Shown here in pieces: positions 15,409 to 23,412 of a DNA stretch of 64,000 nt. The first letter of the stretch is position 1. Each line of letters opens with the position of its first letter. The notes beneath the pieces were generated by a model that was not told the origin of the DNA, searched no databases, and saw nothing but the letters and a program-made list of their open reading frames with translations. The position numbers and the translations under genes were made by a program. This stretch comes from Caldicoprobacter guelmensis (GTDB lineage: Bacteria; Bacillota; Clostridia; Caldicoprobacterales; Caldicoprobacteraceae), in contig NZ_JAFBDW010000002.1 in assembly GCF_016908415.1 (NCBI RefSeq), positions 1 through 64,000 of the forward strand. The letters are read 5' to 3'.

Positions 15409-17892
15409 ATGTTTTTGACTGAGAATGCTTTAAAAGTGCTGCAAAAGAGGTATCTGGCCAAGGACGAAAACGGCAATATAATTGAGACGGTTGAGGATAT
15501 GTTCAGGCGCGTGGCAAGGCATGTCGCACAGGCTGATAAGATATATTCACCCGATGCTGATGTGGAAGCGGTGGAAGAGGAATTCTATAACCTCATGGTA
15601 AACCTCGAGTTCATGCCTAACTCTCCAACCCTCATGAATGCCGGAAGACCCTTAGGGCAGCTGTCTGCTTGCTTTGTGCTGCCCGTTCCCGACAGCATGG
15701 AAGGCATATTTGATGCTGTAAAGCACGCTGCACTGATACATAAAAGCGGCGGCGGCACAGGGTTCAGCTTTTCGCGCCTGCGCCCCAAGGGCTCTGCGGT
15801 GAAGTCTACCGGCGGCGTGGCTAGCGGCCCGGTCAGCTTTATGAAGGTGTTCAACGCCGCAACCGAGGCAGTAAAGCAAGGTGGAACACGGCGTGGTGCC
15901 AATATGGGAATACTCAGGGTGGACCATCCTGATATACTGGAATTCATCGACTGCAAGAAGAACAACTCGGATATAACCAATTTCAACATAAGCGTTGGTA
16001 TTACCGAGGCCTTTATGCGAGCCGTGGAACGGGGGGAGGACTACGACCTCATAGACCCCCGTACTGGAAAGCCAGCCGGCAGGCTCAATGCCAGGGAGGT
16101 ATTCGATAAAATTGTCGAAAATGCCTGGCACAACGGGGAGCCCGGCATAATATTCCTGGATCGTTTAAACAGGGATAATGTGCTCATTGAGCTGGGGGAG
16201 ATAGAGAGCACCAACCCGTGTGGCGAACAGCCACTGCTGCCCTATGAGAGCTGTAATCTTGGCTCCATAAACCTATCCAGAATGGTTGAAGAGGTTGACG
16301 GGAAGTACGTCGTAAACTATGATAAGCTGGGCAGGGTTGTGGACTTAGCGGTGCACTTCCTGGACAACGTTATAGACGTAAATAAGTATCCGCTGCCGCA
16401 GATCGAGGAGATGACCAAGGGCAGTCGTAAGATCGGCCTTGGAGTTATGGGATTTGCCGACATGCTGTTCAAGCTGGGCATTCCTTACAACTCTGATGAA
16501 GCGGTGGAGCTTGCTCGCCAAGTCATGAAGTTCATCCAGGAGCGTTCCAAGGAGATGTCGGCGCGCCTTGCCGAGGTAAGAGGGGTATTCCCATTCTTCG
16601 AAAAGAGCACCTTAAGGCATAAGGGCCTAAGGCTGAGGAATGCCACTACTACCACCATAGCCCCAACCGGTACAATAAGCATCATATGCGGTACCACCAG
16701 TGGGATAGAGCCGCTGTTTGCCATATCCTTTGTGCGCAACGTGATGGATAACGATCAGTTGGTGGAAGTGCATCCATACTTTAAAGAAGTGGCCATAAAG
16801 CGCGGGTTTTATTCTGACCAGCTGATGAGGAAGATAGCTGCTCGAGGTAGCATCCAGGGCATGGAAGAGATACCCGAGGATGTAAGGCGGGTGTTTGTGA
16901 CCGCCCACGACGTCTCGCCTGAATATCACGTGCGCATGCAGGCAGCTTTCCAGGAATATACGGATAACGCCGTGTCAAAGACGGTCAATTTCCCCAACAG
17001 CGCCACCGTGGAGGACGTAAGGAAGGTTTACTGGTTGGCTTACGAGCTGGGGTGCAAGGGCGTAACCATTTACAGGGACGGCAGCCGTGAAGGCCAGGTT
17101 TTGAGCGTTAAGCCCAAAGAAGATAAACCTCTAGAGGAGAAGCCGATAGAAGATAAGCCAAAAATTGATAAAAAAGACGAGAAAAAAGATAAAACCGGTT
17201 CTCTCACCGAGAAAATATACAGCCGCATAAAGGAGCAGGCTGAAAACAAGCAGCCAAAAATAACGCCCAGGCCAAGGCCTGACGTTACCATGGGCTTTAC
17301 CGAAAAGGTGCGGATCGGCTGCGGTAACTTGTACATCACCGTCAATTATGATGACCAGGGGATATGTGAGGTGTTTACCAACCTGGGGCGGGCAGGCGGA
17401 TGTCCTTCACAGTCCGAGGCCACCAGCCGCTTGATCTCCATAGCGCTGCGCTCCGGCATGGATGTTGACACCATAATAGAGCAGCTCAAGGGTATAAGAT
17501 GCCATTCTACCCTGAGGCAGAAGGGGCTTAAGGTGTTATCGTGTCCTGATGCTATAGGCAGGGTGCTAGAGAAGGTGGTAAAGCTAAGGCTCAACAATAA
17601 CCTGGAAGCCGAGGAACTTGACATCGGTAGCCCCGATATGGTAGACAAGCACAGCTGCCTTGCCAACTGTTCGCTTTGTTCTCTAAAGGATGTGTGTAAC
17701 AACCCCTACAAAGAAAATGGCGGGATTCCGCTGAGTGATAGTGATTCTTCGGTAGATTTACCGGCCGGTTCTTTAGAGAATAGTGGCAAGCTTCAGAAAA
17801 AAGGGCAGAAATGTCCTGAGTGCGGAGCGACTATGGAACACGATGGTGGATGCGTCGTGTGCCGCTCCTGTGGGTATTCAAAATGTGGATAA
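15409..17892 (+). CDS. nrdJ: class II (adenosylcobalamin-dependent) ribonucleotide reductase
   Basis: An 827-aa ribonucleotide reductase of the vitamin B12-dependent class, making deoxyribonucleotides. Seen are FMPNSPTLMNAG, SGGGTGFSFSRLR, the active-site NPCGEQPLLPYESCNLGSINL, and APTGTISI. A lysine/glutamate/aspartate-rich linker (about residues 560-600) leads to a TSCPD-type C-terminal domain and a final zinc-ribbon-like C-x2-C...C-x2-C segment with the terminal cysteines expected for re-reduction. AGGAGGG stands before the ATG. The promoter carries two NrdR boxes. Being class II it works with or without oxygen but needs cobalamin. Confidence 0.96.
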   Translation: MFLTENALKVLQKRYLAKDENGNIIETVEDMFRRVARHVAQADKIYSPDADVEAVEEEFYNLMVNLEFMPNSPTLMNAGRPLGQLSACFVLPVPDSMEGIFDAVKHAALIHKSGGGTGFSFSRLRPKGSAVKSTGGVASGPVSFMKVFNAATEAVKQGGTRRGANMGILRVDHPDILEFIDCKKNNSDITNFNISVGITEAFMRAVERGEDYDLIDPRTGKPAGRLNAREVFDKIVENAWHNGEPGIIFLDRLNRDNVLIELGEIESTNPCGEQPLLPYESCNLGSINLSRMVEEVDGKYVVNYDKLGRVVDLAVHFLDNVIDVNKYPLPQIEEMTKGSRKIGLGVMGFADMLFKLGIPYNSDEAVELARQVMKFIQERSKEMSARLAEVRGVFPFFEKSTLRHKGLRLRNATTTTIAPTGTISIICGTTSGIEPLFAISFVRNVMDNDQLVEVHPYFKEVAIKRGFYSDQLMRKIAARGSIQGMEEIPEDVRRVFVTAHDVSPEYHVRMQAAFQEYTDNAVSKTVNFPNSATVEDVRKVYWLAYELGCKGVTIYRDGSREGQVLSVKPKEDKPLEEKPIEDKPKIDKKDEKKDKTGSLTEKIYSRIKEQAENKQPKITPRPRPDVTMGFTEKVRIGCGNLYITVNYDDQGICEVFTNLGRAGGCPSQSEATSRLISIALRSGMDVDTIIEQLKGIRCHSTLRQKGLKVLSCPDAIGRVLEKVVKLRLNNNLEAEELDIGSPDMVDKHSCLANCSLCSLKDVCNNPYKENGGIPLSDSDSSVDLPAGSLENSGKLQKKGQKCPECGATMEHDGGCVVCRSCGYSKCG

Positions 17893-17931
17893 TGGTTGGA
17901 TATTTTGAAAGTAACATCGAGATTTTCTGTT

Positions 17932-17952
17932 ACCCTAATTTTTTATTAGGGT
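17932..17952. other. short hairpin after nrdJ
   Basis: ACCCTAAT and ATTAGGGT form an 8-bp stem over a five-T loop, 40 bases after the nrdJ stop. There is no T-run on either side, so it is a processing or weak termination signal at most. Confidence 0.4.
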
Positions 17953-18013
17953 TATCGATATTGTTATCTTTGCAGCAAAATGCTGACCGCGATATAGAAG
18001 CCCTTGGGTTGTA

Positions 18014-18042
18014 TTGATGATAATGTGCATTTGTGATAGAAT
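18014..18042 (+). promoter_or_regulatory. promoter of the DUF362 gene
   Basis: TTGATG at 18014-18019, a 17-base spacer, TAGAAT at 18037-18042, and a start codon 47 bases downstream. Confidence 0.6.
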
Positions 18043-18088
18043 AAAAACGACCAAGAAAGAACGCAGTTAATATGAAGGAGGAAGAAAT

Positions 18089-19177
18089 ATGGGGGAAAAA
18101 GCAAAAGTATTGTTTGCATCTGTAAAATACGACAAGTTTGATGCAGATGTAACGCTTCCGGCCAAGTTTGGTAGGCTCATAGACAGAATGGGTATGCAAG
18201 ATGTTGTAAAGGGAAAATGGACGGCTATAAAGATGCACCTAGGAAGGAATATCGGCTATTCCACCATACATCCCCTGTTTGTCAAAATCCTGGTGGATAA
18301 ATTGCTTGAGTATGGGGCAAAGGTGTATATAACCGACCAAGTGGTTTCGGGAGCAAGAAGTAGGGGTTATACAGAGGAATATCTGGGAGTGCCCATTGTT
18401 CCAGTATGTGGATTGTTAGGAAAGTATTATTATGAAAAATATGTAGACTTTAAGACGTTTAAAAATGTGGATATTGGCGGTTACATACATGACGCTGAAG
18501 TTATGATCAACCTTTCCCATGTTAAAGGTCATGGTGCGTGCGGATATGGGGGAGCTTGTAAAAACATTGCCATGGGTTGTGTGACTGATCGTACTAGGCA
18601 GCAAATCCACGGCCTTGAGGGTGGGATTACATGGGAAGAAGAGCTGTGTATCCACTGCGAAGCCTGTATTAGAAACTGCAACCATGATGCCAATAGCTTT
18701 GATGAAAACGGAAAATATAGGGTATTTTTCCACAACTGTACATTTTGCCAGCACTGTGTGAAGGTATGTCCCACTGGCGCTATCAAAATGGATGCTAACA
18801 GGTATGAGGATTTCCAGAAGGGAATGGCATTGTGTACCGATGAGGTGCTTAAGACGTTTGAACCAGGGCATGTGTTTTATATCAATTTTCTCACCAATAT
18901 AACCATACTGTGCGATTGTTGGGGGCTTACCACTCCATCCCTGGTGCCTGATATAGGCGTGTTTGCTTCCCAGGATATAGTTGCCATTGAAAGGGCTTCA
19001 CTGGATGCCATCAAGGTGGAGGACCTCATTCCGTCAGGCCTTCCGCAGGGCATGGAGCTGGGAGACCATGGCCATCTGTTTGAGCGCATACACAGAAAAG
19101 ATCCATTTATTCAGCTGAGAGAATTGGAGAAAAGGGGATTGGGCACTCAGGAATATTATATTGAAGAGGTCTTTTAA
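18089..19177 (+). CDS. DUF362 protein with two 4Fe-4S clusters
   Basis: A 362-aa cytoplasmic protein: an N-terminal DUF362 domain (residues about 20-185, with MINLSHVKGHGACGYGGACKN) and two ferredoxin-type cluster motifs, CIHCEACIRNC near 189 and CTFCQHCVKVCPTGAI near 218, followed by a DUF362 tail. The first cluster motif ends C-N rather than C-P. Such proteins are widespread in anaerobes and are assumed to act in electron transfer; no reaction is established. AAGGAGGAAG precedes the ATG. It seems to be a single-gene unit. Confidence 0.88.
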   Translation: MGEKAKVLFASVKYDKFDADVTLPAKFGRLIDRMGMQDVVKGKWTAIKMHLGRNIGYSTIHPLFVKILVDKLLEYGAKVYITDQVVSGARSRGYTEEYLGVPIVPVCGLLGKYYYEKYVDFKTFKNVDIGGYIHDAEVMINLSHVKGHGACGYGGACKNIAMGCVTDRTRQQIHGLEGGITWEEELCIHCEACIRNCNHDANSFDENGKYRVFFHNCTFCQHCVKVCPTGAIKMDANRYEDFQKGMALCTDEVLKTFEPGHVFYINFLTNITILCDCWGLTTPSLVPDIGVFASQDIVAIERASLDAIKVEDLIPSGLPQGMELGDHGHLFERIHRKDPFIQLRELEKRGLGTQEYYIEEVF

Positions 19178-19180
19178 GGC

Positions 19181-19335
19181 GTTCACTCCCATTTGGTAGT
19201 GGAGATGGATGGGTAAAAACTGGGGGTAAGTTACCCGAGGTCAAATCTAATGCTACGGAGAGTGTGTAGGCTATACTTTATTAGGAAATGTCTTGTGAAG
19301 CAGAAAGCCATCCATCTCTGTAAGGGGTGGTTCAC
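19181..19335 (+). other. folded element resembling a TnpB-type transposon end / omega-RNA, without tnpB
   Basis: An 11-bp perfect helix, 19202-19212 with 19308-19318, encloses GGGTA/TACCC (19224-19236), CTAAT/ATTAG (19247-19284) and AGTGT/ATACT hairpins. The right end (GAAGC...AAGCC...GGGGTGGTTCAC, to 19335) looks like the right end of IS200/IS605-group TnpB elements, where the guide-RNA scaffold ends in TTCAC. CCATCC (19308-19313) can alternatively pair with GGGTGG (19325-19330). GTTCAC also stands at the left edge (19181-19186). It overlaps the last codons of the HNH gene. Resemblance is from memory of such ends, not from a search. Confidence 0.45.
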
Positions 19336-19769
19336 TGTGAAATATCGACCTGAGTACCAAGATGTATGATTTTTATAATGCGGTTGTTTTTGATATATAA
19401 GCGGTGGGTTTTGCTCTGAAATACCACGTACTTGTTTATCGCTTCCACCCTGTCTATGTTTTCCGCTATATTTTTTATCTCATCGGTCGAAAATTGGGGC
19501 AGCGATGTCCTGATCACTCCATCCCTCACGCCGATTTTAAATAGCTGTATCATTACCTCTTCAAAATCGGCGGGGATGGAGCTTTTTTTAAGCTTGTTGC
19601 ATTTTTTGCAGCTCAGTATCAGGTTGAATATGTCGCTGGTGCCACCTTTGCTCTTGGGCAAATAATGGTCTAGGCTTGCTTGGTGAAATTCAAGGCGTTT
19701 GGCACAGAAATGGCACCTATGCCCATCCCTTTCATATATGTACGATTTGACGGATTTCTTTGGCTTCAT
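19332..19769 (-). CDS. HNH endonuclease
   Basis: A 145-aa stand-alone HNH nuclease-like protein. The zinc/HNH core covers about residues 14-62: a CHFC pair, LDHYLPKSKGG, then NLILSCKKCNKLKKS, giving two C-x2-C pairs and the H/N/H residues. The rest (70-145) has no recognised domain. Stand-alone HNH proteins of this kind occur both as homing nucleases and as housekeeping proteins of unknown target. The gene is convergent with the DUF362 gene and its stop codon lies inside the folded element ending at 19335. Confidence 0.85.
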   Translation of the reverse strand: MKPKKSVKSYIYERDGHRCHFCAKRLEFHQASLDHYLPKSKGGTSDIFNLILSCKKCNKLKKSSIPADFEEVMIQLFKIGVRDGVIRTSLPQFSTDEIKNIAENIDRVEAINKYVVFQSKTHRLYIKNNRIIKIIHLGTQVDISQ

Positions 19770-19968
19770 CGCTTAAAAATTCTTAAACCTCCATCGCATA
19801 GAAAAGGTTAAGGGCGGTGTTATTTACGGGAAATATTTTATCACATTTTTGAACTAAAATGGGCTTGATTGTGACTAGATTATACTTGCCGTGACTGCCG
19901 ATGGACAATTTTATATGATAAAATAGCAATAAAAGGGTAATGATAAAATGTAAGGAGAGGTTGGCGGT

Positions 19969-20577
19969 ATGGCATGGAGGAGGGAATACATGCCGGAAAT
20001 AACGGATGACAGGGTGTGGGAGGCGCTGAATTCTATTCCCAGAAGGCTGTTTCTGGGGGAGGCTTATCAGGATGATGAGTATTTGGATGCTCCATTGCCC
20101 ATAGGGTTTGGCCAAACTATTTCCCAGCCCTCGTTGGTGGCGTATATGACGCAGCTTTTGATGCTTGAGGGCCGTGAGAGGGTCCTTGAGATCGGCACCG
20201 GTTCAGGGTATCAAACTGCGTTTTTGGCGCGCTTGGCCAAAGAGGTGTACACAGTGGAAGTGATAAAGCCTTTACAGGAGCGAGCAAAGGAAGTTTTGAA
20301 GTCTCTTGGATACACAAATATTTACTATAAAATAGGGAATGGATTTGATGGATGGGAGGAGCATGCTCCTTATGATGCTATCATGGTTACATGTGCTCCC
20401 CAACGAGTGCCGCAGGCTCTTATAGACCAACTGGCCGAAGGAGGACGGATGGTGATACCTGTTGGTCCTGAGCACGGCGTGCAAATGCTTTACCGCATTA
20501 CAAAGGTGGATGGGCGATTGAAGAAAGAGCCGATATGCCATGTAAGGTTTGTACCCATGATAGAAAAACAAACTTGA
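19969..20577 (+). CDS. pcm: protein-L-isoaspartate O-methyltransferase
   Basis: A 202-aa SAM-dependent methyltransferase that methylates L-isoaspartyl residues so that damaged proteins can be repaired. Visible are the family segments PLPIGFGQTISQPSLVA, the SAM-binding VLEIGTGSGYQTA and DAIMVTCAPQ. AAGGAGAGG stands 8 bases before the ATG. It is convergent with the small spo0E-like gene 10 bases downstream. Confidence 0.95.
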   Translation: MAWRREYMPEITDDRVWEALNSIPRRLFLGEAYQDDEYLDAPLPIGFGQTISQPSLVAYMTQLLMLEGRERVLEIGTGSGYQTAFLARLAKEVYTVEVIKPLQERAKEVLKSLGYTNIYYKIGNGFDGWEEHAPYDAIMVTCAPQRVPQALIDQLAEGGRMVIPVGPEHGVQMLYRITKVDGRLKKEPICHVRFVPMIEKQT

Positions 20578-20586
20578 GAAGATTTT

Positions 20587-20757
20587 TTATTGTTTGCTTT
20601 TGAGGGTTTCATAATACTTTACCAACAGTTCATCAAGCTGTTTGCTTAGTTCAAGGATTTCCGGATCTTTAAGCTCCTTTTGCGATATGAGTTTCTCCAT
20701 GGATTCCCGCAATGATTCGATTTTTAAAAGAAGTTCCTGTAGTGTGGGTTCTCCCAT
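20587..20757 (-). CDS. Spo0E-like aspartyl-phosphate phosphatase
   Basis: A 56-aa protein starting MGEPTLQELLLKIE and ending KYYETLKSKQ, largely helical, with the Spo0E-family signature S-x2-LD-x-L-x3-Y seen as SKQLDELLVKYY. Spo0E proteins remove phosphate from Spo0A~P and delay sporulation. AAGGAAG lies upstream of the ATG at 20757. The 5' side is occupied by a dispersed repeat (20788-20926). It implies a spore-forming host. Confidence 0.8.
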   Translation of the reverse strand: MGEPTLQELLLKIESLRESMEKLISQKELKDPEILELSKQLDELLVKYYETLKSKQ

Positions 20758-20787
20758 TAAGTCAAACTACACTTCCTTTTTAATGGT

Positions 20788-20926
20788 GTACGCTCTCGAA
20801 AAGTCCGAGAGATTTGTTTTAGCCTGTTTGCACGTCCGCTTTGGAGACTTCACCCTTTAATTATTCTGCAGGGTTGTCCTACAGAATCAATTGTTGTGCC
20901 TATGTTGCTCAGCTACTTTTCGGGAG
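20788..20926. repeat. dispersed intergenic repeat, copy 1
   Basis: One of three related 110-140 bp sequences (others at 25832 and 29541), all in the same orientation. Shared blocks are GTACGCTCTCGA.AGTCC, ATTTTAGc.TGTTTGCA, GT.GTCCTACA.AATCAAT and GTTGCTCAGCTACTTTTCG. In this copy the ends form a near-perfect terminal inverted repeat, CTCTCGAAAAGT (20793-20804) against ACTTTTCGGGAG (20915-20926), and CTCTCG/CGAGAG makes a small hairpin. It lies 31 bases upstream of the minus-strand spo0E-like start codon. Confidence 0.75.
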
Positions 20927-21061
20927 TGTTCCTGGTTTATCCAATACTGGTACGAATAGTGTTTCCTCAACGTTTTAAAAAATATTACATTGATTTAAAT
21001 TGATTTGCTTATTCTAAAACCGATATCCCCTGCATACTTTATATTTAAGGGGGTGGAGGAT

Positions 21062-21208
21062 GTGCATGTTTTTTTCTTTAGGAAGAGAATGCTCGTTTGG
21101 GGGATTGTGCTGCTTATAGCAATAATCGTTTTAATAGTGTTATTGAGGTTAACCGGCGGTGAGGCTCAAGTTTATCACGGAATTGCTGATGCATTGAGGA
21201 AAGCGTAA
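21062..21208 (+). CDS. small single-span membrane protein
   Basis: A 48-aa product with a positively charged start (FFFRKRM), one strong hydrophobic segment (about residues 11-28, WGIVLLIAIIVLIVLLRL) and a short hydrophilic tail. The GTG at 21062 has AAGGGGGTGG 6 bases upstream; ATG 21089 is an alternative. Not recognised as a known family. The following 228 bases to 21436 hold no gene or clear signal. Confidence 0.45.
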   Translation: MHVFFFRKRMLVWGIVLLIAIIVLIVLLRLTGGEAQVYHGIADALRKA

Positions 21209-21436
21209 GGAGTGCTTTTGCTTGTAAAGAAAAAAGATCTTGATGGAAATTTTACCCTGGAATTATAATATTTATAAACTCTAATTGTTTGGATGTAAAC
21301 AAAGGTTTTAATTTTTTGTTAGCAATTCAATTTTTGAAATAACGCAGGAATGGGACAAGCCAAGATTGTGATAAGGGAAAATTTGAGGTGTTTAAGATTT
21401 GTATAGTTTAGAGAGTTCACCAAAGGAGAGGTGTCT

Positions 21437-22105
21437 ATGACAAAATACATTCCCGAAATAAAAGGTACTTTGAGGAAGCACTTAATTGAGGTACCTGCTT
21501 GTATTCAGCAGGCAAGCGGTATAAGGATTTTTGGCAAGGTTATTCGTTCTTTGGCGTTTACCACCGATGTAGCGGTCATAAAGAATATCAATGCTGATGC
21601 AATAATGGCGGTGTATCCATTCACGCCTCAGCCTGCTATAACTCAGGCTATAATGATGGCGGCAGATGTACCGGTTTTTTGCGGTGTTGGAGGGGGAATA
21701 ACCACTGGGAAAAGGGTGGTGAATCTAGCGTTGGACGCCGAATTTAAAGGTGCTATTGGAGTAGTGGTGAATGCTCCAACGCCCAACGAGGTAATCAGCA
21801 TGATGAGGGAGACCATCGATATCCCGATAGTGGTGACGGTGGTATCGGAGAATACTGATTTTAAAGCCCGCGTAGAGGCAGGTGCTACAATTCTCAACGT
21901 TTCAGGCGCTCGCAAGACGGTGGATATAATAAAGAAAATAAGGGATCAGCTGCCTACTGTACCCATCATAGCGACAGGTGGTCCAAGTGAAGAGACCATA
22001 ATGGCTACCATCGAGGCAGGTGCTAACGCCATAACCTATACTCCCCCTACCCCTGCCGAACTTTTTAAGGCAATTATGGACAAGTATAGGGAGGAGCTGT
22101 CTTGA
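21437..22105 (+). CDS. phosphate-binding TIM-barrel protein of unknown function
   Basis: A 222-aa protein with the pattern of a (beta/alpha)8 barrel: repeated beta strands such as ADAIMAVYPF, VPVFCGVGGGITTG, GAIGVVVNAPTP, PIVVTVV, TILNVSG and PIIATGGPSEETI. The late glycine-rich ATGGP and AITYTPPTP loops are typical of a phosphate site in HisA/NanE/ThiG-like barrels. Its reaction is not recognised. GGAGAGG lies just before the ATG. It precedes the mannitol-phosphate-dehydrogenase-like gene by 35 bases, so it probably acts on a related sugar phosphate. Confidence 0.65.
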   Translation: MTKYIPEIKGTLRKHLIEVPACIQQASGIRIFGKVIRSLAFTTDVAVIKNINADAIMAVYPFTPQPAITQAIMMAADVPVFCGVGGGITTGKRVVNLALDAEFKGAIGVVVNAPTPNEVISMMRETIDIPIVVTVVSENTDFKARVEAGATILNVSGARKTVDIIKKIRDQLPTVPIIATGGPSEETIMATIEAGANAITYTPPTPAELFKAIMDKYREELS

Positions 22106-22140
22106 AAAACAAACTTAAAAAATAAAGGAAAGGAGAAAAA

Positions 22141-23412
22141 ATGATGAAGAAAGCTATAGTATATGGAGGAGGAAACGTAGGGAGGGGATTTATTGGGCAG
22201 CTTTTTAGTGAATCGGGTTATGAGGTTGTTTTTGTTGATATAAATTTAACTATCATTGAGAGACTGAATAAAGATAGAAGTTATCCTATAAGGATTGTTG
22301 AAGATGAGAGGTATACTGAAGTAGTAGTTGAAAATGTGCGGGGAGTATATGCGGGTGATATTGAGAGGGTGGCTGAAGAGATAGCATCTGCAGATATAAT
22401 GGCTACAGCAGTTGGTGTAAATGTTCTTCCAAATATCGTTAAAACTATTGCTATGGGCCTTAAAAAGAAGTGGCTTGAAGGCAATTTTAAGCCTTTAAAT
22501 ATCATCATCTGTGAGAATCTTCTCGATGCTGATCGTTATCTTGCAAAGCTTATAAAACAAGAGTTAAATGAGAAGGAGATTGTATATTTTGATAATACTA
22601 TTGGTTTGGTTGAGGCATCCATAGGGAGGATGATACCTGTAATCACCAAAGAGATGCAAGAAGGGAATCCGCTTAGGGTTTGGGTTGAACCCTATTGTGA
22701 GCTTCCGGTAGACAAAGCATCATTTAAAGGCGAGATACCTGAAATAAAGAACATGGTTCCCTTTGCACCATTTGATTTTTATATACAGCGAAAGCTTTTT
22801 ATGCACAATATGGGGCATGCTGTGGTTGCCTATCTTGGTTTTTTGTGTAACAAGACGTATATATGGGAATCTGTAAAAGTCCCTGAAATTAAGCTCATAG
22901 CTTTAAGGGCACTTATTGATTCTGCTGCAGCGTTATCAAGCGAGTATAGTGTACCTATGCAGCAACTTGTTAATCATGCAGAAGACTTGTTGTATAGGTT
23001 TGGCAACAAATTGCTGGGTGATACAGTGAAAAGGGTTGGTAGGGATCCTCTCAGAAAGCTATCTAGGAATGATAGATTGGTCGGAGCAGCTAGGCTATGT
23101 TCAAAACAAGGTATAAACCCTGTGTATATGGCTTTAGGGATAGCTGCGGGCATTAAATTTGCCTTTGAAACCAAAGACGATATTGCAAGCCAGAACCTTT
23201 ATCTTTTGCAAGAAAAAAATTATATAGATAATCTACTTGAGGGGTTATGTGGGTTAGTGGATGATTTGATGCCTGTTGCTCAAATGGTAAAAGAGTTCTA
23301 TAGCATGATACAAGTCGGGTGTAATCTTGATGAGCTTCTTAGTAAGGCTGAGAAATTGAAAAGGATGAATTTAACAAAGGTGGGAGGAATACATCGTGAA
23401 GCTGTTCGATAA
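22141..23412 (+). CDS. mannitol-1-phosphate 5-dehydrogenase-like protein
   Basis: A polyol or uronate dehydrogenase of the mannitol dehydrogenase family, 423 aa. The N-terminal dinucleotide motif AIVYGGGNVGRGFIGQLFSESG matches MtlD-type enzymes (fructose 6-phosphate/mannitol 1-phosphate) rather than UxuB/UxaB. Also seen are IIICENLLDAD and KLFMHNMGHAVVAYLGF, with K and N/H residues of the family's active site. It overlaps the next gene by 17 bases. No mannitol PTS genes are present, so the true substrate may differ. Confidence 0.75.
   Translation: MMKKAIVYGGGNVGRGFIGQLFSESGYEVVFVDINLTIIERLNKDRSYPIRIVEDERYTEVVVENVRGVYAGDIERVAEEIASADIMATAVGVNVLPNIVKTIAMGLKKKWLEGNFKPLNIIICENLLDADRYLAKLIKQELNEKEIVYFDNTIGLVEASIGRMIPVITKEMQEGNPLRVWVEPYCELPVDKASFKGEIPEIKNMVPFAPFDFYIQRKLFMHNMGHAVVAYLGFLCNKTYIWESVKVPEIKLIALRALIDSAAALSSEYSVPMQQLVNHAEDLLYRFGNKLLGDTVKRVGRDPLRKLSRNDRLVGAARLCSKQGINPVYMALGIAAGIKFAFETKDDIASQNLYLLQEKNYIDNLLEGLCGLVDDLMPVAQMVKEFYSMIQVGCNLDELLSKAEKLKRMNLTKVGGIHREAVR

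Noticed and set aside
17932..17952. Hairpin after nrdJ as a strong terminator
   Set aside because: The stem is AT-rich and lacks a T-run on either strand.
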